Part shown: one piece after another, positions 6,134 through 7,437 of the stretch
How positions within the stretch are numbered: the stretch's first letter is position 1
How the letters are laid out: each line of letters opens with the position of its first letter
Assembly: GCA_002451155.1 (NCBI GenBank)
Contig: DKBG01000290.1
Location: 1-7,437 of the forward strand
Direction of reading: 5' to 3'
DNA length: 7,437 nucleotides
From: Ignavibacteria bacterium UBA6906
GTDB lineage: Bacteria > Bacteroidota > Ignavibacteria > UBA10030 > UBA6906
Translations under genes and position numbers: made by a program
The notes under the pieces: generated by a model
The model's database searches: none
Told to the model about the DNA's origin: nothing
Seen by the model: the letters and a program-made list of their open reading frames with translations, nothing else

Positions 6134-6207
6134 CGGAGGCGACAACGAGCAGTAACACCCCTGAGGGGCCCGCGAGGGCCCCTCAGTCGTTGTACGCACT
6201 GCCTCCG
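6134..6207. terminator. Three-tier nested inverted repeat, probable bidirectional terminator between convergent genes
   Basis: The core is a perfect 11-bp hairpin, CTGAGGGGCCC (6161-6171) against GGGCCCCTCAG (6176-6186), with a GCGA loop. Around it lie two further matched arms: ACAACGA (6142-6148) with TCGTTGT (6187-6193), and CGGAGGC (6134-6140) with GCCTCCG (6201-6207). It fills the gap between the stop of the phosphatase gene (6131) and the stop of the convergent permease gene (6211). No run of T follows on either strand, only moderately T-rich bases, so rho-independent termination is likely but not canonical. Confidence 0.7.
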
Positions 6208-6210
6208 TGT

Positions 6211-7437
6211 CTATGTGGCAGAGCGGAGCCGACTCTTCCGGTATCCGTAAAGGAGGTAGAGCAGCAACCCGACCAGCAACCAGACTCCAAACCGCAGCCA
6301 GGTTACCCAGGGAAGCCCCAGCATCAGATAGAGGCAGGAGGCGATTCCGAGAAGCGGAACGATCGGAACGAACGGTACTCTGAAGGCCCGCGGTCTGTCC
6401 GGTTCCCGGTAACGCAGGATGATAACGCCGACGCAGACGAGGACGAATGCAAACAGTGTCCCGATATTGGTGAGCTCAACGATTTCATTGATATTCGCGA
6501 TCGCGGAGAAGAACGCGACCGCAACGCCGGTCCAGATCGTCGTGATATGCGGTGTCCTGTGTTTCGGATGAACCCGTGCGAAGTACTCAGGGAGAAGTCC
6601 ATCGCGGGACATCGCGAAGAATATCCTCGGCTGGCCGAACTGGAACACAAGCAGGACAGCGGTCATTGATGCCACTGCTCCAATTGCGATAATCCCGGCA
6701 GACACATCGGCGCCGACATAGGCGAATGCCGCCGCAAGAGGATCCGCCACCCCCAGGTGATTCCACGGAACCATTCCGGTCAGCACCAGAGCAACAGCGA
6801 TATAGATAATCGTACAGATGAGAAGCGAACCGATGATCCCGATCGGGAGATCGCGGGAGGGCTTCCTGCATTCCTCCGCCGCGGTCGAAATCGCGTCAAA
6901 GCCTATGTAGGCGAAAAAGATCAGGCTCGCCCCGACCCAGACTCCGCCGAATCCGTTCGGGAGGAAGGGGCTCCAGTTTTCGGGGCGCACGAATTTCGCC
7001 CCCGCGTAGACAAAGAAGAAAAGTATGATCAGCTTGATCGCGACCATGATATTGTTCACCCGCGCCGACTCCCGCACCCCGACGATCAGCAGCCAGGTGA
7101 TCAGGGCGACGATAAGGACCGCAAGGGCATTGAAAATTACAGGCACGCCGAGGATGGTCGGGTGGGTCAGCCAGGCTTCGTACGGGAGCGCCAGTGACGG
7201 GTCCGGCGCCAGACCGGCCTGGCTGATGACCTCAGCGGCCTGGTGTGCCGACCGGTAGTCCACAGCAAGCCAGGCCGGTATGTGAAATCCTATCCCCGTG
7301 CAAAGTTGATGAAAATAGGCTGCCCAGGCTATCGCCACGGCAACATTGCCCACCGCGTACTCTATGATCAGGTCCCAGCCAATAATCCAGGCTACGAGCT
7401 CGCCCAGCGTCGCATACGAGTAGGTGTAGGCGCTCCC
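6211..7437 (-). CDS. APC-superfamily amino-acid permease (cationic amino acid transporter type), N-terminus cut by window edge
   Basis: The frame is open to the right edge, giving the last 408 residues of an inner-membrane amino-acid transporter. About 70-90 N-terminal residues (TM1, TM2 and part of TM3 by analogy) lie outside. A GTG at 7353 encodes an internal valine of the conserved IIEYAVGNVAVAIAW segment and is not a start. Family marks, counting from the first visible residue, are GSAYTYSYATLGELVAWIIGWD (1-22), FFAYIGFDAISTAAEE (174-189) followed by CRKPSRDLPIGI (190-201), and GQPRIFFAMSRDGLLP (268-283). About ten hydrophobic spans can be seen, among them near 99-121, 130-147, 198-222, 246-268, 322-342, 355-373 and 379-397, with a short basic tail. 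The best fit is the cationic amino acid transporter (CAT) branch, proton- or sodium-coupled or exchange; the substrate is not decidable. It converges on the phosphatase gene across the nested repeat and is probably unrelated in function. Confidence 0.93.
   Translation of the reverse strand, partial: GSAYTYSYATLGELVAWIIGWDLIIEYAVGNVAVAIAWAAYFHQLCTGIGFHIPAWLAVDYRSAHQAAEVISQAGLAPDPSLALPYEAWLTHPTILGVPVIFNALAVLIVALITWLLIVGVRESARVNNIMVAIKLIILFFFVYAGAKFVRPENWSPFLPNGFGGVWVGASLIFFAYIGFDAISTAAEECRKPSRDLPIGIIGSLLICTIIYIAVALVLTGMVPWNHLGVADPLAAAFAYVGADVSAGIIAIGAVASMTAVLLVFQFGQPRIFFAMSRDGLLPEYFARVHPKHRTPHITTIWTGVAVAFFSAIANINEIVELTNIGTLFAFVLVCVGVIILRYREPDRPRAFRVPFVPIVPLLGIASCLYLMLGLPWVTWLRFGVWLLVGLLLYLLYGYRKSRLRSAT

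Noticed and set aside
6019..6669. A 216-codon plus-strand open frame running from the phosphatase end across the convergent gap into the permease
   Set aside because: Its product is low-complexity and hydrophilic (rich in P, E, D, R), it spans the nested inverted repeat, and it is antisense to conserved permease motifs.
6211..7353. Permease starting at the GTG at 7353, as a truncated transporter
   Set aside because: Conserved permease sequence continues upstream in the same frame to the window edge, so the gene is only cut by the window.

Overview
The window reads as an ordinary, gene-dense stretch of a high-GC Gram-negative bacterial chromosome with nine protein-coding genes, two of them cut by the window edges. 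A KdsC-type phosphatase (Kdo or related nonulosonate sugars), a phosphoglucosamine/phosphohexose mutase and a nucleotidyltransferase point to a cell with an LPS-type or other glycosylated envelope. The style of the mutase (the opening SISGIRGIVG motif and DPDVDR instead of DPDADR), together with a DUF2520 Rossmann protein and the AMMECR1/MEMO pair, suggests the Bacteroidota/Chlorobiota/Ignavibacteriota (FCB) side of the tree. That placement is inference from remembered family style, not from a search.

Leftward block (minus strand, about 3976 down to 1). Five genes follow one another closely: AMMECR1-family protein (3976-3401), MEMO-family protein (3384-2554), Rossmann/DUF2520 protein (2543-1614), sugar-1-phosphate nucleotidyltransferase of the long RmlA type (1617-553) and the N-terminal 161 residues of an enoyl-CoA hydratase/isomerase (483-1, running off the left edge). 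Gaps are 16, 10, -4 and 69 nt, so a single operon is likely. AMMECR1 and MEMO are proteins A and B of the computationally defined 'AmmeMemoRadiSam' trio. The radical SAM partner is not in this window.

Rightward block (plus strand, 4133 to 6131). The phosphohexomutase (GlmM/PMM type) is followed after 82 nt by a KdsC-like HAD phosphatase. The 156-bp divergent region 3977-4132 carries a plausible sigma70-like promoter for each direction, with a short palindrome between the two -35 boxes.

Right end (minus strand, 7437 to 6211). An APC-superfamily amino-acid permease of the cationic amino acid transporter type converges on the phosphatase gene. It lacks its N-terminus only because the window ends. 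The 79-bp convergent gap holds an unusual three-tier nested inverted repeat with a perfect 11-bp GC-rich core, most simply a bidirectional terminator.

Mobile elements, CRISPR arrays, tRNA or rRNA genes and prophage genes were not seen. No stretch over 300 bp lacks a gene. The nearest thing to an under-described system is the AMMECR1-MEMO-DUF2520-nucleotidyltransferase operon, whose joint function is unknown.
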